Below the pieces are notes generated by a model. That model was not told the origin of the DNA. It saw nothing but the letters and a program-made list of their open reading frames with translations, and did no database searches. A stretch of 64,000 nucleotides of DNA, from the NCBI GenBank assembly GCA_963705955.1, contig CAVPLH010000009.1, positions 1 through 64,000 on the forward strand, in the 5' to 3' direction. A program made the translations under genes and the position numbers. This document shows positions 34,813 through 42,664 of the stretch, piece after piece; position 1 is the first letter of the stretch, and each line of letters starts with the position of its first letter. Origin of the DNA: WHSW01 sp963705955. GTDB taxonomy: Bacteria > Actinomycetota > Thermoleophilia > Solirubrobacterales > 70-9.

Positions 34813-36351
34813 ATGAGACGAAGGTACGCGGTCGGGGGGCTGCTGATCGCGGTCGCAGCTGTGCTGCTCGCGGTCCCGGGCTCGGCACTCGCCGACGCCA
34901 CGGACCTCGAGCGGGCGATCGCGGGGAAGCTCGACCCCTCGGTCGGGGTCAACACGATGTGGGTGATCATCGCGGGGGCGCTGGTGATGTTCATGCAGGC
35001 GGGGTTCGCCTTCCTGGAGATCGGCTTCTCGCGAGGCAAGAACGCGGGCACCGTGGTCGCGAAGATCCTCTCGAACTTCTCGATCGCGGCCGTCGGCTGG
35101 TGGGTGTGCGGATTCGCGTTCGCCTTCGGCGGGCCGCTCGGCAGCTTCATCGGCCACGACGGGGGCTTCTTCTTCTCCGACCTCGGGGCGTACACAGCGA
35201 TGCAGGGCGGTACGCAGGTATTCCATCCGAGCTTTCCCGTGATGGACCTCTCCAACGCGACGATCGAATCGAAGTTCTTCTTTCAGTTCGTCTTCTGCGC
35301 CGTGTCGCTGGCGATCGTCTGGGGAACGACGCTGGAGCGGATCAAGTTCGGCGTCTACGTCATCTACGCGATCGTGTTCAGCACGATCATCTATCCGATC
35401 GGCGCCCACTGGGTGTTCGGTGGCGGCTTCCTGCAGGTCGGTGACTGGCTCGGCACGGGGATCGTCGGGATGCAGGACTTCGCCGGATCGACGGCCGTCC
35501 ACCTGATCGGGGCGACCGGCGCGCTCGCCGCGCTGTTGCTGCTCGGCCCCCGCAAGGGCAAGTACGGCTCCGACGGCAAGCCGCGGGCGATTCCAGGGCA
35601 CAGCATGCCCTTGTTCGGCCTCGGGGTGCTGATCCTCTGGCTTGGCTGGTTCGGGTTCAACCCGGGCTCGACTCTGAACGCCCTCGACGGGCGCTTTGCG
35701 GAGATCCTGATCATCACCAACCTCGCGGCCGCCTTCGGCGTGATCGCCGCGGTGGTGACGGCGAGGCTGAAGACGGGGACGATCGACATCGGGATGGCCG
35801 GCAACGGCGCGATCGCGGCACTGGTCGCGATCACGGCTCCCTCCGGCTACGTCGAGCTCTGGGCGGCGCCGATCATCGGGGCGGTCGCGGGAGTCATCGT
35901 CGTGCTCGGCGTCTACGCGATCGACAAGTACATCGACGACCCGGTCGGGGCGCTCTCGGCGCACGGGCTCGCGGGGATCTGGGGGACGATCTCTTGCGGG
36001 ATCTTCACCGCTCCCCGCCTCGCCCAGTACAACGGGTTCGGTGACCCGAACGGCGGCCTCTGGTACAGCGGCTCGTTCGACCAGCTGATCGCCCAGGTGG
36101 TCGGCTTCGCGATCGCGTTCACGTTCGTGTTCGCGATGAGCTTCTCCACCTTCTGGGCGATCAAGAAGGTCTACGGCCTTCGCGTCACCGAGGAGGAGGA
36201 GGACGCCGGACTCGACATATCCGAGCACGGCATGTACGGATATCCGGAGCAGTTCATCCCGCAACCCGAATATCCGGGCGCGGCGACCGCCCCGGCTCCG
36301 ATTCCGGCTACGGTGTCCGCGGTGACGGCCGAGCAGCCATCCGAGGCCTAG
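34813..36351 (+). CDS. amt: Ammonium transporter (Amt)
   Basis: Trimeric ammonium channel/transporter of 512 residues with a cleavable signal-like N terminus (ending SALADATD) and about 11 helices. Typical segments are FMQAGFAFLEIGFSRGKNAG, DFAGSTAVHLIGATGALAAL (pore His), LGWFGFNPGST and SAHGLAGIWGTISCGIF (second pore His). An acidic, Pro-rich tail follows the last helix. The ATG at 34813 was chosen because AAGGAG lies about 11 nt upstream; GTG 34789 would be longer by 8 residues. The PII gene follows 17 bp later, the conserved amt-glnK arrangement for nitrogen uptake control. Confidence 0.95.
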   Translation: MRRRYAVGGLLIAVAAVLLAVPGSALADATDLERAIAGKLDPSVGVNTMWVIIAGALVMFMQAGFAFLEIGFSRGKNAGTVVAKILSNFSIAAVGWWVCGFAFAFGGPLGSFIGHDGGFFFSDLGAYTAMQGGTQVFHPSFPVMDLSNATIESKFFFQFVFCAVSLAIVWGTTLERIKFGVYVIYAIVFSTIIYPIGAHWVFGGGFLQVGDWLGTGIVGMQDFAGSTAVHLIGATGALAALLLLGPRKGKYGSDGKPRAIPGHSMPLFGLGVLILWLGWFGFNPGSTLNALDGRFAEILIITNLAAAFGVIAAVVTARLKTGTIDIGMAGNGAIAALVAITAPSGYVELWAAPIIGAVAGVIVVLGVYAIDKYIDDPVGALSAHGLAGIWGTISCGIFTAPRLAQYNGFGDPNGGLWYSGSFDQLIAQVVGFAIAFTFVFAMSFSTFWAIKKVYGLRVTEEEEDAGLDISEHGMYGYPEQFIPQPEYPGAATAPAPIPATVSAVTAEQPSEA

Positions 36352-36368
36352 AGGAAGGGGCTGGACAG

Positions 36369-36737
36369 ATGAAGAAGATCGAGGCGTTCATCCGCCACGA
36401 GGCGTTCGAGCCGATCCGGACCGAGCTGCTCGAGAGGGGATTCCCCTCCCTGTCGATCAGCGAGGTGAAGGGATCCGGACGCCAGAAGGGGATCGTCGAG
36501 ACCTACCGCGGCTCGAGCCTGACCGTCAACGTGCGGCCGAAGCTCAAGGTGGAATGCGTGGTCGACGACAAGGACAAGTCGATCGTCGTCGAGACGATCC
36601 TCAGACACGCGCGGACCGGGAACGTCGGCGACGGGAAGATCTTCGTGATCCCCGTCGAGGAGGCGATCCGGATTCGCACCGGCGAGGAGGGCGAGACCGT
36701 CCTCCAGTCACACACCGACACGGAAGTTCCCGCGTGA
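36369..36737 (+). CDS. PII-type nitrogen regulatory protein (GlnK/GlnB family)
   Basis: PII signal protein of 122 residues that blocks or releases the ammonium channel according to ATP, ADP and 2-oxoglutarate. It starts KKIEAFIRHEAFEPIRTELL. The T-loop reads GSGRQKGIVETYRGSSLTV, and the C-terminal part contains TGNVGDGKIFVIPVEEAIRI, the usual nucleotide-binding region. The Tyr at T-loop position 51, modified by uridylylation or adenylylation in many PII proteins, is replaced: the motif is YRGSSL instead of YRGAEY. Modification at that site is therefore not possible. It lies 17 bp after amt, in one operon. Confidence 0.92.
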   Translation: MKKIEAFIRHEAFEPIRTELLERGFPSLSISEVKGSGRQKGIVETYRGSSLTVNVRPKLKVECVVDDKDKSIVVETILRHARTGNVGDGKIFVIPVEEAIRIRTGEEGETVLQSHTDTEVPA

Positions 36738-36748
36738 GCTGATCTGAC

Positions 36749-36787
36749 GGGCGGCGAGCTCGGCGGGCGACGCCGGGCTCGCCGCCC
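36749..36787. terminator. Bidirectional hairpin between PII and coiled-coil genes
   Basis: A perfect 11-bp inverted repeat, GGGCGGCGAGC (36749-36759) and GCTCGCCGCCC (36777-36787), with a 17-nt loop, lies between the two convergent stops. There is no U-tract. Position and strength fit a shared transcription terminator. Confidence 0.6.
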
Positions 36788-36800
36788 TCGTGCGGCCGCC

Positions 36801-38105
36801 TCAGATCGCCGAGAGCGCCTCGCGGCGGGCCTGCTCGGCGGCGGTTTGGGCCGCTTCCTCGGACTCGCGGCGGCCCCTGTCGGCGAGCTCGGCGCGGCGC
36901 CGCTCTGCGTCGCGGCGGGACTCCTCCTCGGCGGCGCGGGCGCGGCGCTCCACCTCGCGCTCGAGCCTCGCCTCGACCGTCCTGAGGCGCTTCTCGGCCT
37001 CGTTTCGAGCGTTCTCGGAGGCCTGCTCCCGAACCTGCTCCTGGGCATCCCGCAACCTCCGCTCGGCCTCTGACCGCGCACGCTCGGCGGCCTGCGCGCG
37101 TGCCTGCTCGCCGGCGGAGAGCGCCTCGCGCTCGAGCTCGGCGGCCTGCTCGCGCACGCGTCGCTCGACCTCGCGCCGTGCTCGCCGGGCGGCCTCGCGC
37201 GCCAGCCGCTCGACCAGCGAGTCGAAGCGGCGCCCGGTTCGCTCGGCGGTCTGCTCGGCGCGCGCCCGCAGCTGCTTCTCGTTCTGCACCTTGAGGTCGG
37301 CCTGGCGGGCCGCCATCTCGACGCTCCTGTGGGCCTGGGCAACCCGGCGCTCGGCGGCGGCAAGCTCCTCCGAGAGCTCCTCGCGCACCTGCTCGCGGGC
37401 CTCGACCAGCGCCTCGCTACGCGCCTCGTCGATCGCCGCCCGGGTCCGCTCCGCAGCTCGCTCGTCGATCCGAAGCGCCGCGATCCGCAGCTTCTCCTGG
37501 GCGCGGCGCCTGAGCCGGTCGCGCGCCTCTTCGATCTGTCGGCGAGCCTCGTCGCGGGCCCGTTCGGCCTCGGCGGCGCTTCGCTCGCGCTCGGCGTCGG
37601 CCCGCTCGCGGGCGAGATCCGCGGCGGCGATCGCCGCCAGGCTGCGTGACTCGACCTCACCGTCGGCGGCCTTGCGGGCGCGCTCGATCTCATCGGCGGC
37701 GTGCTCGGCGGCCGCCTCGATCGCCGCCGCAGCGCGGATCTCGGCGCGCGCGAGCCGCAGCTCGGCGTCGCGAGCGGTGTCGAGCGCCGCCGCGAGGCGC
37801 AGCTCGGCACCGGCCCGCGCGGAGTCGGCGCCGGTTGCTCGGCGCTCGCTCTCGGCCGCGACCCGCCGCGCCTCGCGGAGCTCGGCGCTCAGCCGCCGTA
37901 CCTCTGCCGCCAGACCGGCGAGCGCCTCGCTTCGCAGCTCGTCGATCGCCGTCCCGACCCCACCGCTCGCGGCGCCCGCCGCGGCGGCGAGCTGCCCGGC
38001 CGCGGGCGACTCGATCGCGTCCGGAACCGGTCGGTGCCCCGGTGCCGGCTCGACTTCGTCGCCGGCGATCTCGGTCTCACCACTCGGTTCGGCTCGCTCG
38101 CCCAA
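36801..38105 (-). CDS. Long Ala/Arg/Glu-rich coiled-coil protein
   Basis: Protein of 434 residues with no enzyme domain. After about 55 Pro/Gly/Ala-rich residues, residues 60-430 are one nearly continuous Ala/Glu/Arg-rich helix (for example ARREVERRVREQAAELEREA), as in alanine-coiled filament or scaffold proteins. No membrane segment is seen. Such composition can arise by drift in GC-rich genomes, but the reading is uninterrupted and has few Pro or Gly. The function is unknown; it could be a structural filament or partition scaffold. It is downstream of the PPK2 gene on the same strand, separated by about 107 bp. Confidence 0.7.
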   Translation of the reverse strand: MGERAEPSGETEIAGDEVEPAPGHRPVPDAIESPAAGQLAAAAGAASGGVGTAIDELRSEALAGLAAEVRRLSAELREARRVAAESERRATGADSARAGAELRLAAALDTARDAELRLARAEIRAAAAIEAAAEHAADEIERARKAADGEVESRSLAAIAAADLARERADAERERSAAEAERARDEARRQIEEARDRLRRRAQEKLRIAALRIDERAAERTRAAIDEARSEALVEAREQVREELSEELAAAERRVAQAHRSVEMAARQADLKVQNEKQLRARAEQTAERTGRRFDSLVERLAREAARRARREVERRVREQAAELEREALSAGEQARAQAAERARSEAERRLRDAQEQVREQASENARNEAEKRLRTVEARLEREVERRARAAEEESRRDAERRRAELADRGRRESEEAAQTAAEQARREALSAI

Positions 38106-38212
38106 ATCGAACCCGGTCTCCTCCGCTGTTCAGCCACCGGATCGATGCGATCGGGGCTCGGTCCGCGCGAGCGTATCGCACGATCCCGCCCGCCTCTCGC
38201 CCGGCTCGGGGG

Positions 38213-38980
38213 TCAATCGGAGAGCGGCGGCGGCGGGTCCATTCCCCAGCTGCTCATCCCCTGCTCGATCCGCTCGATCACGGCGTTCACGACCCTGACC
38301 CGGGCGTAGCGCTTCGACTCCGCCTCGACCAGGACCCACGGTGCGCTCGGCTGATCGGTCCGCGCCAGCATGTCCTCGATCGCCTCCGCGTAGGCGCCGC
38401 GGTGCTCGCGGTTTCGCCAATCCTCCTCGGTCAGCTTCCACGATTTCAAGGGGTCCTGCTCGCGGCTGCGAAACCGTTTCAGCTGCTCCTCGGCGGAGAT
38501 GTGGAGCCAGAACTTGACCAGGATCATCCCCTCGTCGGCGAGCGTCCGCTCGAAGCTGTTGATCTCGTCGTAGGCGCGCAGCCACTGCTCGCGCTCGGCG
38601 AAGCCCTCGACCCGTTCGACCAGCACCCGTCCGTACCAGCTGCGGTCGAAGACCGCCATCCCTCCCCAGCCGGGGAGCTTCGGCCAGAACCGCCGGAGGA
38701 AGTGGTGACGCGCCTCGTCCGGGGTCGGCGCCGCGAACTGGGCGACGCGGACATGGCGAGGGTCGAGCGGCCCGACGAGCCGTTTGATCGCGCCCCCCTT
38801 TCCCGATGCGTCCCAGCCCTCGAAGGCGACGCAGACCGGAGGGCCGATCCGCTTCGGCTCGATCAGCCCTCCGAGCGTGAGGCGGAGCTGGGCGAGCCTC
38901 GCCCCTGCCTTCTCGAGCTGGCGCTTCTCGTCCTGCTTCGACAGCGACTTGGTCAGATCGAGCTGATCGAGGCGGCCCAC
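38213..38980 (-). CDS. ppk2: Polyphosphate kinase 2 family protein
   Basis: PPK2 of 255 residues, using polyphosphate to phosphorylate nucleotides (or the reverse). Walker A is EGWDASGKGGAIKRLVGPLD (residues 50-70). The lid and Walker B region follow: GGMAVFDRSWYGRVLVERVE and WLHISAEEQLKRFRSREQDP. Length and motifs fit the single-domain class; whether it uses AMP, ADP or GDP cannot be told from these motifs alone. TAGGTT lies 6 nt before the GTG start, so the mRNA is probably leaderless. Confidence 0.9.
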   Translation of the reverse strand: MGRLDQLDLTKSLSKQDEKRQLEKAGARLAQLRLTLGGLIEPKRIGPPVCVAFEGWDASGKGGAIKRLVGPLDPRHVRVAQFAAPTPDEARHHFLRRFWPKLPGWGGMAVFDRSWYGRVLVERVEGFAEREQWLRAYDEINSFERTLADEGMILVKFWLHISAEEQLKRFRSREQDPLKSWKLTEEDWRNREHRGAYAEAIEDMLARTDQPSAPWVLVEAESKRYARVRVVNAVIERIEQGMSSWGMDPPPPLSD

Positions 38981-38986
38981 GAGGAA

Positions 38987-38992
38987 AACCTA
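38987..38992 (-). promoter_or_regulatory. -10 box (TAGGTT) of leaderless ppk2 mRNA
   Basis: TAGGTT on the minus strand, exactly 6 nt before the GTG at 38980. Confidence 0.5.
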
Positions 38993-38995
38993 TCG

Positions 38996-39232
38996 TCAGC
39001 CGCCGCCGAGGCCGGGGATCCCCGAGCCGCCGGTGCTGTTGTCGATCACGAAGCCACCGACCGCGAACAGGATCAGCAGGATCCCGGCGATCACGAGGAT
39101 CGGCATCCGGGCCGACTGACCCCAGGCCCCGACGATGAACCCGAGCGCGAGCAGGAAGAGATACGGCGCCAGGTCGGACGCCGACCGCGCCACCCCGGCC
39201 AGCGCAGCGACCGTGTTCGCAACCGTGAGCAC
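38996..39232 (-). CDS. Small membrane protein
   Basis: Protein of about 78 residues with two hydrophobic helices, LAPYLFLLALGFIVGAWG and MPILVIAGILLILFAVGGFV, and a Gly-rich tail (GGSGIPGLGGG). No family is recognised. An ATG at 39262 would extend it by 10 residues, but that codon overlaps the divergent MoxR ATG (sequence CATG) and its -10 box. The GTG at 39232 is therefore preferred. It ends 15 bp before the ppk2 start on the same strand. Confidence 0.6.
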   Translation of the reverse strand: MLTVANTVAALAGVARSASDLAPYLFLLALGFIVGAWGQSARMPILVIAGILLILFAVGGFVIDNSTGGSGIPGLGGG

Positions 39233-39246
39233 GACGCCATTCTCCC

Positions 39247-39252
39247 TATCAT
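39247..39252 (+). promoter_or_regulatory. -10 box (TATCAT) of leaderless MoxR mRNA
   Basis: TATCAT lies 8 nt before the ATG at 39261. Confidence 0.45.
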
Positions 39253-39260
39253 CGGCCGGC

Positions 39261-40202
39261 ATGGACTCGGTCGCACAGACGAGGGAGTCGCTGGAGGCGG
39301 TCGGCTATCTCGCCGACGAGCCCGCCGCGCTCGTCGCCTACCTGGCCCAGCAGCTCGGCAAGCCGGTTCTCGTCGAGGGCCCCGCGGGGGTCGGAAAGAC
39401 GGAGCTCGCGAAGGCGATCTCACGCGCCACCGGTCGCTCGTTGATCCGGCTGCAGTGCTACGAGGGCCTCGACGAGGCGAAAGCGCTCTATGAGTGGAAC
39501 TACCGCAAGCAGCTGCTGAAGATCCAGGCGTCGACCGCCGAGGAGCAACGCGGCGGCGGCCCGAGCATCGGCGTCGGGCGCGACACCGAGCAGCCCTCCG
39601 GCGACGAGCTGAACGAGATCTTCGCCGAGGAGTTCCTGCTCACCCGGCCGTTGCTCGAGGCGATCGCCTCGACCGAGCCGGTGGTTTTGCTGATCGACGA
39701 GATCGACAAGACCGACCAGGAGTTCGAGGCGATGCTGCTCGAGGTGCTCTCGGACTTTCAGATCTCGATTCCCGAGCTCGGCGTGATCGAGGCGCGCACG
39801 CACCCGATCGTCGTCCTCACCTCGAACAACTCCCGCGAACTGACCGAGGCGCTGAAGCGGCGCTGCCTGTACCTGTGGCTCGATTACCCGGAGGTCGAGC
39901 GAGAGATGGCGATCGTTCGCCTGCACGCCCCGGAGCTCGACGAGCGGCTCGCGCGGCGGCTGGTCGAGGTGATCCACATGGTCCGACAGCTCGACCTCAA
40001 GAAGCCGCCCTCGATCGCCGAGTCGATCGATTGGGCCCGCGCGCTGCTGCTGCTCGGCGCCGACGAGATCGACCGCTCGATGTTCGAGCGCACGATGAGC
40101 ATCATCGTCAAGCACCGGACGGACATCGACCTGGTCGCCGAGCGCGTCGGAGTGCAGCTCGGAGCGCCGCCGGAGCTCGGGGCGGGGGCGGGAACTGGAT
40201 GA
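39261..40202 (+). CDS. MoxR-family AAA ATPase
   Basis: AAA+ chaperone-like ATPase of 313 residues, of the MoxR/CoxD type that works with a von Willebrand factor A protein to activate or metallate target enzymes. Walker A is GPAGVGKTELAKAI (about residues 38-51), Walker B is VVLLIDEIDKTDQEFEAML, sensor 1 is IVVLTSNNSRELTEALKRRC, and sensor 2 lies near the C terminus. The next gene encodes the VWA partner, separated by a heptamer hairpin repeat. In carbon monoxide dehydrogenase clusters these are CoxD and CoxE, but no Cox or molybdo-hydroxylase genes are in this window. Confidence 0.88.
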   Translation: MDSVAQTRESLEAVGYLADEPAALVAYLAQQLGKPVLVEGPAGVGKTELAKAISRATGRSLIRLQCYEGLDEAKALYEWNYRKQLLKIQASTAEEQRGGGPSIGVGRDTEQPSGDELNEIFAEEFLLTRPLLEAIASTEPVVLLIDEIDKTDQEFEAMLLEVLSDFQISIPELGVIEARTHPIVVLTSNNSRELTEALKRRCLYLWLDYPEVEREMAIVRLHAPELDERLARRLVEVIHMVRQLDLKKPPSIAESIDWARALLLLGADEIDRSMFERTMSIIVKHRTDIDLVAERVGVQLGAPPELGAGAGTG

Positions 40203-40207
40203 AGGTT

Positions 40208-40310
40208 GCAGCTGGCAGCTGGCAGGACTGCAGACAGACCTGGCAGCTGGCAGGGGACTGCTCCGAACCGGCTGGAAGCAGTCCCTGCAAGCTGCAAGCT
40301 GCAAGCTGCC
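40208..40310. repeat. Heptamer-based imperfect hairpin repeat (copy 1)
   Basis: Between the MoxR and VWA genes lie units of CTGGCAG and GCAAGCT: CAGCTGGCAGCTGGCAG, a second CTGGCAGCTGGCAG, and inverted GCAAGCTGCAAGCTGCAAGC. The inner stem GGGACTGCT/AGCAGTCCC is perfect (9 bp, 14-nt loop) and extends with one mismatch through CAGCTGGCAG/CTGCAAGCTG. It is related to the repeat at 56449-56516. Confidence 0.75.
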
Positions 40311-40316
40311 GACCGC

Positions 40317-41693
40317 ATGACCCCCACACGGGAGGCCCTCCCCCCCGGCTTCGCCCCCCGCATCGTCGCCTTCTGCGAGGAGCTGCGCAGCGAGGGCGTC
40401 GCCGTCGGCACCTCCGAGCTGCTCGACGCGTTCGCCGCCCTCGACGCCGTCGCCTGGACCGACCCGGACGACTTCCGCGAGGCGCTGGCGGCGACGATCG
40501 CCAAGTCGCAGGAGGATCGCCGGGTCTTCGAGTTGCTCTTCGAGCGCTACTTCTTCCGCGCCGCCGAGTCGGAGGCGCTGGAGCGCGAGGTTCGCGAGGA
40601 GCGCCGCTACGACGGCGGCGAGCAGCTCGACCTCGAGCAGCTGCGCGAGGCGATCCGGGAGGCGATCGCCCAGGGCCGCGATGGTGAGATGCGCGACGCT
40701 GCGCGGCTCGCGATCGCGGCCTTCGGTCGGCGCGGCGAGGGCTCCGGGGTGGTCGGCGTCGACGTGCAGCGGATCCGGCGCACGCTCGGGCTGCAGGTCA
40801 GCGGGCGCGAGCAGGAGGGCGAGGGACCGCCGCTGGAGCGCGAGCAGATCCAGGCCTTCGAGCGCCACCTGCGCCGCGAGCTCGAGCGGGCGTTGATCGA
40901 ACGGACCCGGAAGATGCCCCCCTCGCGACCACTGGCCGAGCTCGATCGCGCCCTGCCGACGAGCCCGACGCAGGATCTGGCCGCCGTGCATCGCGCGGTC
41001 GCCCAGCTCAAACGCCGCTTGGCGACGCTCGGTCACGAGCAACGCGGGCGCAGGCGTGCCGCGACCGTCGACATGCGCCGGACGATGCGCGCCTCACTGG
41101 AGACGGGCGGCGTGCCGCTTCGCCTTCGCTACCGGCCGAAGCGACCCCGCCGTCCGGAGATCTACGTGCTCTGCGACGTTTCGACCTCGGTCACCTCGGC
41201 GAGCGTCTTCTTCCTCTCGGTCCTGCACGCGCTCCACGACTCGTTCCGCAAGCTGCGCAGCTTCGTGTTCATCGAGCGGATCTCGGAGGTCACCGAGGTG
41301 TTCGAGCGCGAGCGCGACTTTCGCGCGATCTCGGAGAAGATCAGCCGCGAGGGCGGGGTGGCGGACGTCTCCGGATACACGGACTACGGGCGAGTCTGGC
41401 TCGAGTTCATCGACGAGATCTCCGAGGACCTCGACCCGCGCTCGACCGTGATCGTGCTCGGCGACGCCCGCACGAACGGGCGCGAGCCGCACGCCGAGGT
41501 GTTCGCGCAGATCGCCGAGCGCGCCGGCCGGACCTTCTGGCTCAACCCCGAGCCGCGGCTCTACTGGAACTACGGCGACTCGGTGATGGCCGCCTACGAG
41601 CGCCATTGCACGGCGGCGTTCGAGTGCTGGACCACCAAGCACCTCGAGGACTTCGTCAACGTCGTCGCCGGCGGCACCCCGGCGGTCGAGTAG
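40317..41693 (+). CDS. VWA-domain protein (CoxE-like)
   Basis: Protein of 458 residues in the CoxE/VWA family that partners MoxR AAA ATPases. The N-terminal half is helical and charged (RIVAFCEELRSEGVAVGTSE; YDGGEQLDLEQLREAIREAI). The C-terminal von Willebrand A domain begins IYVLCDVSTSVTSAS, which carries a MIDAS-like Asp-x-Ser-x-Ser, followed by SGYTDYGRVWLEF and TVIVLGDARTNGREPHAEVF. The ATG at 40317 was chosen: the longer frame to 40206 would translate the hairpin repeat. The pair with MoxR suggests assembly or activation of an unknown metalloenzyme. Confidence 0.87.
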   Translation: MTPTREALPPGFAPRIVAFCEELRSEGVAVGTSELLDAFAALDAVAWTDPDDFREALAATIAKSQEDRRVFELLFERYFFRAAESEALEREVREERRYDGGEQLDLEQLREAIREAIAQGRDGEMRDAARLAIAAFGRRGEGSGVVGVDVQRIRRTLGLQVSGREQEGEGPPLEREQIQAFERHLRRELERALIERTRKMPPSRPLAELDRALPTSPTQDLAAVHRAVAQLKRRLATLGHEQRGRRRAATVDMRRTMRASLETGGVPLRLRYRPKRPRRPEIYVLCDVSTSVTSASVFFLSVLHALHDSFRKLRSFVFIERISEVTEVFERERDFRAISEKISREGGVADVSGYTDYGRVWLEFIDEISEDLDPRSTVIVLGDARTNGREPHAEVFAQIAERAGRTFWLNPEPRLYWNYGDSVMAAYERHCTAAFECWTTKHLEDFVNVVAGGTPAVE

Positions 41694-41744
41694 CCGGCGC
41701 TGGTCGCGGCAGGAGCCCCTCAGGGGTAGACTCGGCGTCAGGAC

Positions 41745-41845
41745 GACATCAGGGGGGCTCGCGGGAAGCGGGCTGAGATAGCGCCTCGTAATGACCCCCC
41801 GGCGCTGACCCTTCGAACCTGTGCGGTAATGCGCGCGGAGGGAGC
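41745..41845 (+). promoter_or_regulatory. TPP riboswitch (THI element)
   Basis: The conserved THI-box elements appear in order: AGGGGGGCTC, GGCTGAGATA, an AGCGCC/GGCGCT stem (41780-41785 with 41801-41806), TGACCCTTCGAACCTG and GGTAATGCGCGCGGAGGGA. The last element contains the ribosome-binding site and ends directly at the ATG of the next gene (41846). Thiamine pyrophosphate binding would hide the Shine-Dalgarno, so control is probably translational. The genes it controls are a thiamine-precursor importer. Confidence 0.93.
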
Positions 41846-42664
41846 ATGCAGACGACAGCCGAGGCTCCCGCGGAGAAGCCTCAGACACCACAAGCGCCGA
41901 CCGGACCGGCGCCCCCGATCGAGGTCTCGGGCCTCGGTCACGGCTTCGGCGACCTCGACGTCCTCGCGGACCTCGACCTGCGGGTCGGCGGCTCCGAGGT
42001 CGTCGGCCTGGTCGGCCCCTCGGGCTGCGGCAAGTCGACCCTGCTCGAGCTGATCGCGGGCCTGACCGCGCAGCGAACCGGACGGATCGCGGTCGGAGGC
42101 GCGTCGGCTCCGGGCGAGCGGCTGACGCGCTGCGCCTACATGCCGCAGCGCGATCTGCTGCTCCCGTGGCTCTCGGCGATCGACAACGCAGGGCTCGCGC
42201 TACGCAACCGTGGGTCCTCGCGGGCCGAGGCTCGTCACGAGGCGGCGCCGCTGTTCGAGCGCTTCGGCCTCGCGGGCTTCGAACGCAGCCGGCCGGGCGA
42301 GCTCTCGGGCGGGATGCGCCAGCGGGTCGCGTTCCTGCGGACGCTGCTGGCCGGAAAGCCCTGTCTGCTGCTCGACGAGCCGTTCGCCTCTCTCGACGCG
42401 ATCACCCGCGCCGAGCTGCAGGAGTGGCTCGCCACGGCGCTCGGCGACGAGCGCCGGACGACGCTGCTGGTCACCCACGATGTCGAGGAAGCGCTCTACC
42501 TCTGCGACCGGGTCGTCGTCCTCTCGCGCCGGCCGGGCCGCGTGATCGCCGAGCTGGCAGCGCCGGGGCCGCGCCGAACGCCGCGTTTCGAGGCGGTCAC
42601 CTCGCCCGGGTTCACGGCCGCCCGCGAGCGCGCTCTCGAGGCGCTGACCGAGGGCATGCGATGA
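41846..42664 (+). CDS. thiZ: ABC transporter ATP-binding protein, thiamine precursor (HMP) importer
   Basis: ATPase of 272 residues for the ThiXYZ-type importer of hydroxymethylpyrimidine or related thiamine precursor. Walker A is VGPSGCGKSTLLELI (about residues 54-68), the signature is LSGGMRQRVAFLRTLL, Walker B is CLLLDEPFASLD and the switch is VTHDVEEAL. Motifs alone fit the nitrate/taurine (SsuB-like) ATPases; the TPP riboswitch immediately upstream gives the thiamine assignment. Its stop overlaps the permease start (ATGA). Confidence 0.88.
   Translation: MQTTAEAPAEKPQTPQAPTGPAPPIEVSGLGHGFGDLDVLADLDLRVGGSEVVGLVGPSGCGKSTLLELIAGLTAQRTGRIAVGGASAPGERLTRCAYMPQRDLLLPWLSAIDNAGLALRNRGSSRAEARHEAAPLFERFGLAGFERSRPGELSGGMRQRVAFLRTLLAGKPCLLLDEPFASLDAITRAELQEWLATALGDERRTTLLVTHDVEEALYLCDRVVVLSRRPGRVIAELAAPGPRRTPRFEAVTSPGFTAARERALEALTEGMR

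Noticed and set aside
36801..38105. Tandem DNA repeats in the coiled-coil gene
   Set aside because: The similarity is of short charged codon patterns (heptad helix), not exact repeated DNA units.
40203..40316. Heptamer repeats as a CRISPR array
   Set aside because: The units are 7 nt, contiguous and inverted, with no spacers of uniform size.
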